64,000 nucleotides of DNA from Streptomyces sp. GSL17-111 (GTDB taxonomy: Bacteria; Actinomycetota; Actinomycetes; Streptomycetales; Streptomycetaceae), in the NCBI RefSeq assembly GCF_037911585.1, contig NZ_JBAJNS010000001.1, positions 810,001-874,000 on the forward strand, read 5' to 3'. Both the position numbers and the translations under genes were made by a program. The first letter of the stretch is position 1. The number at the start of each line of letters is the position of its first letter. A model generated the notes under the pieces. That model worked only from the letters and a program-made list of their open reading frames with translations, was not told the origin of the DNA and made no database searches. Below are positions 1-8,642 of this stretch, in pieces.

Positions 1-2132
1 ATGCGACGCTGCACGGCGTCGGCGAGGACGGCGTTGACGGAGCCGAGGTCGGCCTCCATGCGAGCGACCTTGCGAGCGACGCGGGAGAGGAACTCCAGGT
101 CGGCCTCGTAGGAGCCGGGGGTGGCGTGCTGCCAGCCGGAGCCGATGAAGTGGGTGATCTCGGGGTCGGCGCGCTGGCCCCAGCGGTCGATGCGGCCGAT
201 GCGCTGTTCGAGCTTGTTGGGGTTGAAGGGGATGTCGTAGTTGACGAGCCGGTGGCAGTGGTTCTGGAGGTCGATGCCCTCCCCGGCGGCGTCGGTGGCG
301 AGGAGGATGCGGAGTTTGCCTTCCTCGGTGGCGGGGTCGGCCTGGAAGGCGAGGCGGATGTGCTCGCGTTCCTCGGTGCTCAGGCCGCCGTGCAGTACGG
401 CGACGCGGCCGTCGTCGGTGAGCCGCTCCTGGCGCAGGAGGTCCAGCAGCCACCGCTGGGTGTCGCGGTACTCGGTGAAGACGACGACGCGCTCGTTGAG
501 CCACAGGCCGCCGGGGGAGGCGAGGCAGACGGCCTTGAGAAGGTCGATGAGAGCCTGGGCCTTGGAGTCGGCGGCGGCCTCGTGGGTGAGGGCCCAGCTC
601 TCCATGCGGGCCAGGAGGTCGAGTTCCTCACCGTCCTCGGTCGGGGTGAGGCTCGTGGAGCGGGTGAGGGCGTCGTCCTCGGCGTCGGCGAGTCCGAGGT
701 CGTCGAGGTCGCCGACGGTGTCGGTGTAGTCCTCCAGCCACTCGGGGACGTCGTCGGCTGCGGTACGGGCGCGGCCTCCGGTGTCGTCCAGGTGGGAGAG
801 GTAGACGCGGACGGTGTGGAGGAAGGCGGCCGGTGAGGAGAAGAGGCGCTTCTTCAGCAGAAGGGTCACCAGGTCGGCGGCGCGGCGTCCGCCGCGGGCG
901 CGCGGGGTGAGCTTGGTGCGCCGTAGATCGGCGAAGGAGGACAGCAGGCCGTGCACCTCGCGCTCGGTCTCGGTGTACTCGACCTCGACGGTGTGGGTGG
1001 TGCGCGTGCGGAAGCGCGGGGTGCCGTCGGGGTGGGTGACGGAGGATTTCAGGCGGCGGACGACGGTGTCGGCGAGGGCTTCCCTTCCGGGTTCGACGCC
1101 CCGCGCGAACTTCTGGTCGTCGATGAGTTCGAGCAGCGCGGTGTAGGACTCGGGGTAGCCGTTGTGCGGGGTGGCCGACAGGAAGAGCCGGTGCTCGAAG
1201 TGGGGCGCGAGGCGGCGGATCAGCTTGGTCTGCTGCGAGTCGACCGCGTAGACCTGCTTGGGGGCGGCGGGTGCGACGTGGTGGGCCTCGTCCAGGACGA
1301 GCAGGTCGAAGAAGCGGCTTACGCGTCCGGCCTTCTCGTCGTGTGGGGGTCCGCCGGCGTGGGTGGAGCCGGTGGGGATCACCTCGTCGAGGAGGCGCTG
1401 GGCCTTGGTGCCGCGCAGCCAGGGCAGGGAGACGATGGTCAGCGGGTGAACGCGGAAGGGGTTGGCCGCGGTGCCGTGAGTGCGGCGCAGCCGGGCGCAG
1501 TGCTCGGAGTCGACGATGGTGAAGTCCAGGCCGAACTTGTCATGAAGCTCGTCGCGCCACTTGAGGGTGAGGCCGGCGGGGCAGACGACCATGACGCGGC
1601 GGGCTCGGCCGCGCAGCAGCAGCTCCTGGACGACGAGCCCGGCCTCGATGGTCTTGCCGAGGCCGACGTCGTCGGCGAGGAGCAGGTTGACGCGGGGGGC
1701 GCCGACGGCACGGGAGACGGGTTCGAGCTGGTAGGGCTCGATGGCGACGCCCGAGCGGAACGGTGCTTGGAGGGTCTTGACGTCGGCGGAGGCGACGGCG
1801 GACCAGCGGACGGCGTCCAGGAACGCTGCCAGGCGCTCGGGAGGGTCGTAGGTGCCGGTGGCGGCGTCGGGGAGGGAACCCGCGGGCAGCACGCGGCGGC
1901 CAGGCTCAACCTCCCAGATGACGGACAGGGTGTCGCCGAAGCGGCCGTCGGCTACGGACTGGAGGTGGACCAGCGTGGCCGGACGCCCGCCGTCGGCCGG
2001 GGTAGCCGGCTGCACACGCGCGACGACCCAGCTCTGCCCGCGCACTTCGACGAGCCTGCCCTCTTCGGGACGTTCCTCTTCGGCCGGGTTGCCGGTCGTG
2101 CCGGTGGCGCGCTGCGCTGCTGGTGCCGTCAT
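1..2132 (-). CDS. SNF2-type DNA helicase, DrmD-like (3' end outside window)
   Basis: About 710 codons are present and the frame stays open to base 1, so the C-terminus lies outside the window. Read on the minus strand, the Walker A motif DDVGLGKT is near residues 153-160 and the DEAH box (LDEAHH) near 280. LFLSATPHNG follows, and the C-terminal helicase lobe carries HGG and then RIGRIDRWGQ near 644, the SNF2 motif VI. The ATG at 2132 is the only ATG or GTG in frame before an upstream TGA. SNF2 helicases of this kind include DrmD of DISARM and RapA-like proteins. The defence neighbours favour a DrmD-like role as a DNA translocase acting on foreign DNA, but that is inference. It has its own promoter region, with the island element 108 bp upstream. 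Drm A, B and C cannot be judged because the left side is cut. Confidence 0.85.
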   Translation of the reverse strand, partial: MTAPAAQRATGTTGNPAEEERPEEGRLVEVRGQSWVVARVQPATPADGGRPATLVHLQSVADGRFGDTLSVIWEVEPGRRVLPAGSLPDAATGTYDPPERLAAFLDAVRWSAVASADVKTLQAPFRSGVAIEPYQLEPVSRAVGAPRVNLLLADDVGLGKTIEAGLVVQELLLRGRARRVMVVCPAGLTLKWRDELHDKFGLDFTIVDSEHCARLRRTHGTAANPFRVHPLTIVSLPWLRGTKAQRLLDEVIPTGSTHAGGPPHDEKAGRVSRFFDLLVLDEAHHVAPAAPKQVYAVDSQQTKLIRRLAPHFEHRLFLSATPHNGYPESYTALLELIDDQKFARGVEPGREALADTVVRRLKSSVTHPDGTPRFRTRTTHTVEVEYTETEREVHGLLSSFADLRRTKLTPRARGGRRAADLVTLLLKKRLFSSPAAFLHTVRVYLSHLDDTGGRARTAADDVPEWLEDYTDTVGDLDDLGLADAEDDALTRSTSLTPTEDGEELDLLARMESWALTHEAAADSKAQALIDLLKAVCLASPGGLWLNERVVVFTEYRDTQRWLLDLLRQERLTDDGRVAVLHGGLSTEEREHIRLAFQADPATEEGKLRILLATDAAGEGIDLQNHCHRLVNYDIPFNPNKLEQRIGRIDRWGQRADPEITHFIGSGWQHATPGSYEADLEFLSRVARKVARMEADLGSVNAVLADAVQRR

Positions 2133-2230
2133 GGCGTGGGCCGGGCCTTCCCCTCGGGTGCGTCGTGGTGCCGACTCACCGGCATTGTCCTCGGTCCGAC
2201 CGGTGGCCGGGGCGAGTCAGACTAACAGAA

Positions 2231-2257
2231 TGAACTACATGTGCACTTAGTTCACAG
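2231..2257 (-). promoter_or_regulatory. Island element 1 and inverted repeat upstream of the SNF2 helicase
   Basis: On the minus strand 2257-2241 reads CTGTGAACTAAGTGCAC. The same element recurs upstream of the methylase (4818-4834) and of the third kinase (8592-8576), with 15 of 17 bases identical to the latter. It overlaps a perfect inverted repeat, TGAACTA (2231-2237) and TAGTTCA (2248-2254), separated by 10 bases. It points toward the helicase start at 2132, with 108 bases between. A regulator site or an upstream activating element is likely; its binding protein is unknown. Confidence 0.6.
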
Positions 2258-2272
2258 AAGATCGTCGCCCGG

Positions 2273-3748
2273 TCATGCCACATCGTGGAGCAGCCGGTCC
2301 AACCGGGCCAACAGGAGCTCCGCCCGGGTCAGGCGGTCCGCGTGCTCGGGGCCGAGCACGCGCAGATCATCGCGGAGAGCGGCGAAGAGTGCTCGGGCCC
2401 GCCGGTGATCGCCGATCCGGGCCACCAGGACGGCGACCTCCTCCCGGATCCGCAGCACCTCCCGATCGGCCGGGCCCCGGCCGCGCATGTGGACCCGCAA
2501 GACGTCATCGAAGGTGCTCAACGCCTGAGGCGTGTCCCCCACCATCGCGAGGCACTGGGCGGTGCCGATACGACAGGAGAGCAGCTGGGGGTCCTCCGCT
2601 CCGCGATGCTCACGCAGGGCACCGTCCAGGGCACGGAACCCGTCCAGCGCCCGGCTGGGGGCGCCGGCCAGCCGGAGGTGGTCCAGGTAGGCGAGCCGAA
2701 GCGTGACCACTGAGGCGTCGGTTGTGGAACGGCTCAGGACCCCGGTCTCGGGCTCCAGCAGCGCCGCGGCACCGGCATGGTCTCCCTGGGCCGCCAGCGC
2801 ACCGGCCTCGGTGATCAGCCGGGCCGCCGCGGCACGGTTCGTCGGGCTCGGAACGGGCCGAGGCGCGGGGAGCACAGCCGGAGCGGCGGGGGTCGTCACC
2901 GGTGCGGGAGTGGCGCCACGGACCCGGGACCAGGCGCGCGCGTGGTCGCGGACCTCCGCCGGAGTGGGGCGGTCGGCCGCGTCCTTGGCCAGCAGTGCCA
3001 TGACGAGATCGGCGACGGGAACGGGGACGTGCGGGCAGCGCTGACGCAGCGCGGGCACCGGTTCGCGCAGGTGCTTGAGGATCAGCATCAATGGCGTGTC
3101 CGCCCGCAGCGGCGGCTCGCCGGACAGCAGTTCATAGGCGACGCATCCGAGTGCGTAGAGATCGCTGGCTTCGACGACCTGGCCGTCGGCCTGCTCGGGA
3201 GCCATGAAGCCCGGTGTTCCGGGGGTGGCGTGGGTGGCGGTGAGCTGCTGGTCGTCCGGGACGGCCCGCAACGCGGCGGCGATGCCGAAGTCCAGGACCT
3301 TGAGCCCACCGCCGGTCGTGAGCATGAGGTTGGAGGGTTTCAGGTCCCGGTGGATGACGCCCGCATGGTGCGCGTACGCCAAGATGTCGGCGGCTTGGGC
3401 CAGGACATCGCCTACGTGGTGGACGGGCAGGCGCCCCTCACGGGCGGCCATGTCCTTCAGGGTGTGGCCGTTCACCCGCTCCATCACGAGGTAGAGCTGC
3501 CCGTCGTCGAGCTTGCCCAGGTCGTGGATGACGGGAACACCCGGATGAGCAAGCCGCGCGGTGAGCCTGGCTTCGCGCAGGAAGCGCTGTTCGAGTGTGG
3601 TGAGACCGGCGCCGACTCCCCGAGGGGCAAGGAACTTGATAGCCACCTGGCGGTCGAGCTGGGCGTCGTGGGCGGCCCAGACCTCGCCCATGCCACCTCG
3701 ACCCAGCAGGTCACGCAGCTCGTACCGCCCAAGGATCTCGCGCGTCAC
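2273..3748 (-). CDS. Ser/Thr protein kinase with C-terminal TPR-like region (STK1)
   Basis: A Hanks-type kinase occupies residues 5-260: glycine loop LLGRGGMGEVW, catalytic HRDLKPSN near 134, DFG near 150 and the APE segment FMAPEQ. The last 190 residues form helical repeats rich in Ala and Leu (ALLEPE, ALDGFRALDG, ALSTFDDVL) that resemble tetratricopeptides, a likely substrate or partner docking region. No membrane segment is seen, so it is cytosolic. I chose GTG at 3748 because GGGGACGG sits 5 bases upstream; a GTG at 3778 would add ten residues. It lies 85 bp downstream of kinase STK2 and 140 bp upstream of the SNF2 helicase on the same strand, so kinases and helicase may be partly co-transcribed. 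Its targets are unknown; the other island proteins are the obvious candidates. Confidence 0.88.
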   Translation of the reverse strand: MTREILGRYELRDLLGRGGMGEVWAAHDAQLDRQVAIKFLAPRGVGAGLTTLEQRFLREARLTARLAHPGVPVIHDLGKLDDGQLYLVMERVNGHTLKDMAAREGRLPVHHVGDVLAQAADILAYAHHAGVIHRDLKPSNLMLTTGGGLKVLDFGIAAALRAVPDDQQLTATHATPGTPGFMAPEQADGQVVEASDLYALGCVAYELLSGEPPLRADTPLMLILKHLREPVPALRQRCPHVPVPVADLVMALLAKDAADRPTPAEVRDHARAWSRVRGATPAPVTTPAAPAVLPAPRPVPSPTNRAAAARLITEAGALAAQGDHAGAAALLEPETGVLSRSTTDASVVTLRLAYLDHLRLAGAPSRALDGFRALDGALREHRGAEDPQLLSCRIGTAQCLAMVGDTPQALSTFDDVLRVHMRGRGPADREVLRIREEVAVLVARIGDHRRARALFAALRDDLRVLGPEHADRLTRAELLLARLDRLLHDVA

Positions 3749-3833
3749 AGTCCGTCCCCAGTCCACCCGTGTCGGCACCGCACCGGGGGAATCCTCTCAC
3801 TACCCGGCGTGTGCTCACCGTTTCCGTCCGGGG

Positions 3834-4775
3834 TTACGTCGGAACCGGCCCGGCGGGCAGCACGAAGGGACGGCGTGGGTCCTCGGGGGCGCAGGTCCCC
3901 GTGGCCCGGGCGGGGTCGGGGGCAGGGAGATATGGCGCCAGTGCCGCGTAGACCGTGGCGGCCGAGGCGGGGCGGTCCTCCGGTTCTTTGGCGAGCAGAC
4001 CGTCCAGCAGGCCCTGCAATCCAGCGGGAATCCGGACACCGCGGGCGGCGGCCGACGGCGGAGATTCCTTGAGGTGCTGGACGACCAGCCGCGCCGACTG
4101 CTGGCGAGGGAAGGGCGGCGCGCCGGTGAGCAGGTGATGCAGCAGGCAACCGACGGCGTACAGATCGCTGCGGCCGTCGAGTGCGCGGGAGCCGGTGAGC
4201 AGTTCCGGGGAGGCGTAGAGGATGTTGCCCACGTACTCGCCGGTCATGGTCAGCCGTGATCCCAGGTCGGAGAGCAGTTTGACGAGGCCGAAGTCGAGGA
4301 TCTTGACGACGCCGTCCCGGCCGATCATCACGTTCTCGGGTTTGAGGTCGCGGTGCACCAGGTCGGCGGCGTGGGCGGCCGACAACCCGGCGCACAGCTG
4401 AGCGATCAGCGCCGCCGCCGAGGGGACGTCCAGCCTTTCCTGATCACGCTCACCCAAGACGATGTCCACGGTGGCGCCCTGCACGAGCTGCATGGCGATC
4501 CAGTAGGCGGATCCGGTCACGTCGGCATCGTGAACGGTGGCGATGTTGGCGTGCTCGAGCGATGCCGCCACGCGGGCCTCGCGTTCGAACCGGCGTAGCG
4601 CCCGGGACCGCCCGTCCGGATCGGAGAGCAGTTCGGCAGCGGCGATCTTGACGGCGACGGGCCGGTGGAGACGGAGATCACGTCCCGCCCAGACCTGCCC
4701 CATACCTCCCCGACCGAGCTGCCCCTCGAGTTGATATCGGCCGCCCAGCACGGCTCCTCGCCCGATCTTCGTCAC
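3834..4775 (-). CDS. Ser/Thr protein kinase, cytosolic, catalytic domain only (STK2)
   Basis: A 313-residue Hanks-type kinase with glycine loop QLGRGGMGQVW, VAVKI lysine, HRDLKPEN near 141, DFG and an activation-loop SPELL in place of APE. There is almost no sequence after the kinase fold, only a Pro-rich tail of about 35 residues, and no transmembrane helix or PASTA repeat. The GTG at 4775 is preferred because GGAGGGG precedes it by 5 bases; a GTG at 4799 would add eight residues. It is the first gene of the leftward run STK2, STK1, SNF2 helicase and is divergent from the N6-adenine methylase. Kinase-methylase neighbours are also a feature of Pgl/BREX type 2 systems, but no PglZ is seen here. 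Function in defence signalling is inference. Confidence 0.88.
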   Translation of the reverse strand: MTKIGRGAVLGGRYQLEGQLGRGGMGQVWAGRDLRLHRPVAVKIAAAELLSDPDGRSRALRRFEREARVAASLEHANIATVHDADVTGSAYWIAMQLVQGATVDIVLGERDQERLDVPSAAALIAQLCAGLSAAHAADLVHRDLKPENVMIGRDGVVKILDFGLVKLLSDLGSRLTMTGEYVGNILYASPELLTGSRALDGRSDLYAVGCLLHHLLTGAPPFPRQQSARLVVQHLKESPPSAAARGVRIPAGLQGLLDGLLAKEPEDRPASAATVYAALAPYLPAPDPARATGTCAPEDPRRPFVLPAGPVPT

Positions 4776-4817
4776 GGTTTCCCCTCCGCATTCCCGCACG
4801 ACATCCCCCTCACCTAT

Positions 4818-4834
4818 CTGTGAACAGAGTCAAT
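4818..4834 (+). promoter_or_regulatory. Island element 2 upstream of the N6 methylase
   Basis: CTGTGAACAGAGTCAAT on the plus strand matches the core CTGTGAACnnAGT(C/G)nA of the elements at 2241-2257 and 8576-8592. It points toward the methylase start at 4945, with 110 bases between, almost the same distance as at the other two sites. The gap 4776-4944 must also hold the leftward promoter of kinase STK2. Confidence 0.6.
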
Positions 4835-4944
4835 AAGCGTAGTAGCCTGCCAGGTGCAACGACTCGCGCCACAGGGCACCCAGCTCTGGCCGTCGGCCCC
4901 ACACGCCGGATCAGGACACACCCGCCCACCGCCCGGAGACCTCG

Positions 4945-6951
4945 ATGACTTCAGCCCAACCCGTACCGGTCACCCTCGCGGAGATCGCGCGGATCGCGGG
5001 GGTGGGGCGCGCGGCGGTCAGCAACTGGCGACGCCGCCACAGCACTTTCCCCGATCGCATCGGCGGTACGGACGTCAGCCCGCAGTTCTCGCTCGAGGAA
5101 GTGGAGCAATGGCTGCGTTCCCAGAAAAAGCTCAAGACGGGCGGCGAACGTGAGTTGCTGTGGCCCCGGTTCGAGGTCCTGGGGGACCGCGACGACACGG
5201 GTATGGCCATCGCTGAGAGCGGACGGCGGATGCGCGGGGGCCGGGCCCGGAAGGGCGGTCCCCACCTGCGCGAGGAAGCCGTCGAGCTGATCTCCGAGGC
5301 GGTCCGGCTCGGTCGACGCTCCGGAGCTCAGGACACCTATGAGTTCTTGCTCAGGCGGTGGCTGGACACCCACGTGCGGCAGATCAGCACCACTCCCCCG
5401 CAGCTGGCCGAGCTGATGACCCGCATCGCCCTGGCCATCCGACCGGACGAGAGTCGAAATCCACTGACGGTGCTCGATCCCGCATGCGGCAGCGGGCAGA
5501 TTCTCGCAGCGGCGGCGCAGGTCCGCAGCCGGGAGAAAACGTCACTGCTGGGTAACGACCGGGATGCGGCCCTCGCGGCACTGGCGGCGGCACGGCTGGG
5601 CTTCGTGACGGACGACACCGGGGCCACTGCGGACATCCGCACCGCCGACTCCCTGCGGGGCGATCCGCACCCGGGCGCCGTCGCCGACGTCGTGGTCTGC
5701 AATCCACCCTTCAACGAACGCGATTGGGGCTACGAGGAACTGGCGACGGACGCGCGCTGGGTGTACGGGCTGCCACCCCGCACGGAACCGGAGCTCGCGT
5801 GGGTGCAGCACTGTCTCGCCCACCTCAGACCCGGGGGCACCGCCGTGATGTTGCTGCCCCCTGCGGTGGCCGCGCGCAAGGCGGGCCGCAGGATCCGCAG
5901 CGCTCTCTTGCGGAGCGGTCTGCTGCGAGCGGTGATGGCGCTACCACGCGGCTCCGCGCCTCCGCACAGCGTCTCACTGCACATCTGGGTGCTGCGTCTG
6001 CCGTCGAAGGAGGACGATGCGCCCACGACCGACGACGTGCTGCTCATGGACGCCGCACGGCACGGCGGGCCGGGGGGTAAGGAATCGGGTCCCGCGTGGG
6101 AGGCTCTGAGGACCGACGCACTGAACGCGATGGGTGTGCTCGACGATCCGGAGGCGGCGGTCCCGGAAACCGTCGCCAGGGTTCCCATCATCGACCTGCT
6201 GGACGAGGACGTGGACCTCACCCCGGGGCGCCACGTCTCGACGAGCGCGGAGCAGACCGGACCCGAACTCGGTCCGCTCTGGACCGAGTACAGAACGCTG
6301 CTCACCCGGCTGTCGGAGACCGGGGCGATGCTCGCCGACCTCGATCTGCCGGACGATGCCTCCGGCCGCCATCCGGCCACCACCGTGGGCGAGCTGGCGC
6401 GAGCGGGGGCACTGACGCTGCGGAGCGGGCAACAACCGCCCGAGGACACGCTCACGAACACTGAGTCACCGGGTGGAGACACCGTGCCGTTGCTGACGGT
6501 GGCCGATGTCATGATGCGTACCGACCCCACCACCAGGGTCACGGCCGACGCCGCACCGGTGGTGGTCGAGGACGGCGAGGTCGTGGTCGCCGGAGTGGCG
6601 AGGGCCTTCCGCGCGTGGGTCCACCAAGGATCGCCACTCGCGCTGGGCCCTCAACTCCACGCTCTGCGTGTCGACCCGACACAACTGAACGCCGGCTTCC
6701 TGGCGGGCTGTCTCCGCGCTCCGGCCAACCGGCGGCAGGCCGGCACACACGCCTCAAGCTCATCCCGGGTGGAGGTGCGCAGGCTTCAGGTGCTCCAGAT
6801 CCCGCTCTCCGAACAGCTCCGCTACGATTCCGCGTTCCGGCACGTACGCGCCCTTGAGGAGCTCGTCGGGCGCCTTGCGGAACTGGGCGGCGGCCTCGCA
6901 GGGGAGCTCGGCGACCGACTGGCCGCAGGTCGTCTGACGAAGGTCGAGTGA
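4945..6951 (+). CDS. N6-adenine DNA methyltransferase with N-terminal HTH
   Basis: 668 residues. Residues 9-62 form a helix-turn-helix (IARIAGVGRAAVSNWRRR) with a following EEVEQWL helix, as in AlpA/MerR-like domains. The SAM-binding motif I, LDPACGSGQ, is near 176 and the catalytic NPPF near 252, the HsdM/type I and IIG adenine methylase signature. The C-terminal 350 residues may include a target-recognition-like region (QIPLSEQLRYDSAF near the end). No restriction subunit or HsdS is adjacent, so it could mark self DNA for the nearby nucleases or act alone. Start ATG has CGGAGAC 4 bases upstream. It is divergent from STK2 and convergent with STK3, whose stop lies 40 bp away. Confidence 0.88.
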   Translation: MTSAQPVPVTLAEIARIAGVGRAAVSNWRRRHSTFPDRIGGTDVSPQFSLEEVEQWLRSQKKLKTGGERELLWPRFEVLGDRDDTGMAIAESGRRMRGGRARKGGPHLREEAVELISEAVRLGRRSGAQDTYEFLLRRWLDTHVRQISTTPPQLAELMTRIALAIRPDESRNPLTVLDPACGSGQILAAAAQVRSREKTSLLGNDRDAALAALAAARLGFVTDDTGATADIRTADSLRGDPHPGAVADVVVCNPPFNERDWGYEELATDARWVYGLPPRTEPELAWVQHCLAHLRPGGTAVMLLPPAVAARKAGRRIRSALLRSGLLRAVMALPRGSAPPHSVSLHIWVLRLPSKEDDAPTTDDVLLMDAARHGGPGGKESGPAWEALRTDALNAMGVLDDPEAAVPETVARVPIIDLLDEDVDLTPGRHVSTSAEQTGPELGPLWTEYRTLLTRLSETGAMLADLDLPDDASGRHPATTVGELARAGALTLRSGQQPPEDTLTNTESPGGDTVPLLTVADVMMRTDPTTRVTADAAPVVVEDGEVVVAGVARAFRAWVHQGSPLALGPQLHALRVDPTQLNAGFLAGCLRAPANRRQAGTHASSSSRVEVRRLQVLQIPLSEQLRYDSAFRHVRALEELVGRLAELGGGLAGELGDRLAAGRLTKVE

Positions 6952-6991
6952 CCAGGGCACGTCGCCCGGGAACAGGCCCATGGGCCAGGCA

Positions 6992-8476
6992 CTACCCCTG
7001 TTCAGGGTCGGCACAGCGCTCCGCCACGTCGATCTGGACCTCACGGCGCACGGCGTCCACGGTGGCGGCCAAGTCGGGAGGCAGGGCCCGAACCGTCGTG
7101 GCGCTCTCCTCCAGGGCGGTGAGGGCAGCGCCGATCTCGCCGAACGCGAGACGGCACTCCGCCAGGCGAAGCCGCGCCACGGCCCGGTCGGCCACGTCCC
7201 CGGGGGCAACGTCGCCCTGGCCGGGGATCAGCTCGCCCACGAGCCCCTCGTAGAGCGCTGCGGCGGCCCCGCAGTCGCCGGACCACCGCAGGCCGTCGGC
7301 TGCGAGCCACCACACCCGGCGGACCAGCGGCCTACGCACACCCCACTCCCTGCGCGCGCGCTCCGCGAGGGTGGCCAGCCGACGTACCGCCTTCCCCGGC
7401 TCCCCGGTGTCGAGTTCGTCCTCGGCCTCAGCGCACAACCCCTGCACTGTACGAGCGTCGAGCCACTCCTCCAGATCCGGACCTGCGCCCGGTGCCGCAG
7501 GAGGCGTCCGGCCGGTGGGTAGCGGGGCATCGCCGGGGACGCGGAAGGGACGCGTCGGATCGGGACTGAGTCGGGGGCGCGGCTCCGGGTCGCCGGGACG
7601 CGGCACCAACGTGTCGAGCACGTCGACGACTTCCTCGACGTACGGACGGTCTTGCTGGTCCTTGGCGAGCATGCGGAGCAGCAGATCGTCCAGGACCGCG
7701 GGGACCGCCGGCACGAACCAGCTGGGCGGTGCGGGTTCGACGTGCAGGTGCTGGTCGGTCAGCCCCCGGGCTCCGTCGCCGAGGAACGGTGCTCGGCCCG
7801 TGAAGAGCTCGTACGCGACGCAACCGAGAGCGTAGATGTCGGTACGGGCCGTCGGCTCCTTCTCCAGAATCTGTTCGGGGGCTTGGTAGCCGCGGCTGCC
7901 GAGGGTGGACCCACGGCGTGTGTAGCGGGTGACGCCCGTGCCGAGCGGCTTGGCGATGCCGAAGTCGATCAGTACGGCGATGCCCTGACGCGACAGCATG
8001 ATGTTCTGCGGCTTGAGGTCGCGGTGCACGAGCGGATGTACGTGTGCACAGGCGAGCGCGGACGCCACTTGCGCGGCAACGGCGGCGGCCACCGTCATCG
8101 GAAGTGTCGAGTGGTCGGCCAGGAACGCGTGCAGAGTGACGCCGTCCACGTGACGCATCGCCAGGTATGGCACGTTGTGGTGAAGGCCCTGGCCGTAGAG
8201 CTCGGGGATGCCGGGGTGATCGAGCCCGCCCAGCAAGTCGGCCTCGCGACGGAACCGACCTCGCAGATTGTCCAGTTCGGAAAGCAGCTCCCGAGTGTCG
8301 AGAGTCTGGAGATCCTCGGTGTCGGGGCGGAGAAACTTCACGGCCACCGCGTGGCCGCTCACGACGTCCCGGCCGCGCCACACCTCGGCCATACCGCCTC
8401 TGCCGATCACCCGGACCAACTCGTAGCGATCACCGAGGACCTCGCCCGCCTCGATACGCTCCGGCCACAGCTCCAC
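6992..8476 (-). CDS. Ser/Thr protein kinase with C-terminal helical-repeat region (STK3)
   Basis: 494 residues from the GTG at 8476, which has GAGGAGC about 4 bases upstream. An upstream ATG at 8545 would translate a 13-bp tandem repeat and is less likely. The kinase shows VIGRGGMAEVW, VAVKFL, HRDLKPQN, DFG and YQAPEQ. A Pro-rich linker leads to a roughly 150-residue helical region (ALYEGLVGEL, RLRLAECRLAFGEIGAAL) resembling the TPR-like tail of STK1. That shared layout suggests STK1 and STK3 are related by duplication or do related jobs. It is divergent from the nuclease-REase-helicase-PIWI operon and has the island element 99 bp upstream. Targets are unknown. Confidence 0.87.
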   Translation of the reverse strand: MELWPERIEAGEVLGDRYELVRVIGRGGMAEVWRGRDVVSGHAVAVKFLRPDTEDLQTLDTRELLSELDNLRGRFRREADLLGGLDHPGIPELYGQGLHHNVPYLAMRHVDGVTLHAFLADHSTLPMTVAAAVAAQVASALACAHVHPLVHRDLKPQNIMLSRQGIAVLIDFGIAKPLGTGVTRYTRRGSTLGSRGYQAPEQILEKEPTARTDIYALGCVAYELFTGRAPFLGDGARGLTDQHLHVEPAPPSWFVPAVPAVLDDLLLRMLAKDQQDRPYVEEVVDVLDTLVPRPGDPEPRPRLSPDPTRPFRVPGDAPLPTGRTPPAAPGAGPDLEEWLDARTVQGLCAEAEDELDTGEPGKAVRRLATLAERARREWGVRRPLVRRVWWLAADGLRWSGDCGAAAALYEGLVGELIPGQGDVAPGDVADRAVARLRLAECRLAFGEIGAALTALEESATTVRALPPDLAATVDAVRREVQIDVAERCADPEQG

Positions 8477-8489
8477 GACCGCTCCTCGC

Positions 8490-8528
8490 CTTCGTTCCGC
8501 GTCTTCGTTCCGCGTCTTCGTTCCGCGC
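8490..8528. repeat. Three tandem copies of a 13-bp unit upstream of STK3
   Basis: CTTCGTTCCGCGT occurs at 8490-8502, 8503-8515 and 8516-8528, the last copy differing only in its final base. With the preferred STK3 start at 8476 the array lies in its 5' leader, between the island element and the ribosome binding site. It may be a multi-copy binding site or a slippage-prone spacer that tunes expression. It is too short and lacks spacers for a CRISPR array. Confidence 0.85.
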
Positions 8529-8575
8529 GCTCCAACGCTCAGCATAGAGCTTCATCATTCACAGAAGCGTCGTCA

Positions 8576-8592
8576 GTGGACTAAGTTCACAG
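8576..8592 (-). promoter_or_regulatory. Island element 3 in the STK3/nuclease divergent promoter
   Basis: On the minus strand 8592-8576 reads CTGTGAACTTAGTCCAC, matching the element at 2257-2241 at 15 of 17 positions. It points toward STK3 with 99 bases to its GTG. A partial copy, TTCACAGAAG at 8558-8567, repeats the sequence next to element 1 (TTCACAGAAG at 2251-2260). The same gap carries the promoter of the rightward nuclease-PIWI operon. Confidence 0.6.
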
Positions 8593-8642
8593 CTTTGTGT
8601 CATGCTGTCGGCGACTTCGATCCCGGCCCTCAGGGAGTGGCC

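Noticed and set aside
126-2225. Long plus-strand open frames over the SNF2 gene
   Set aside because: Gly/Val/Glu-rich shadow translations of the minus-strand helicase with no recognisable motif.
3834-6951. Pgl/BREX type 2 system
   Set aside because: Kinase and adenine methylase are adjacent, but no PglZ or PglY-like gene is present in the window.
8490-8528. CRISPR array
   Set aside because: Only three 13-bp units head to tail with no spacers and no cas1/cas2.
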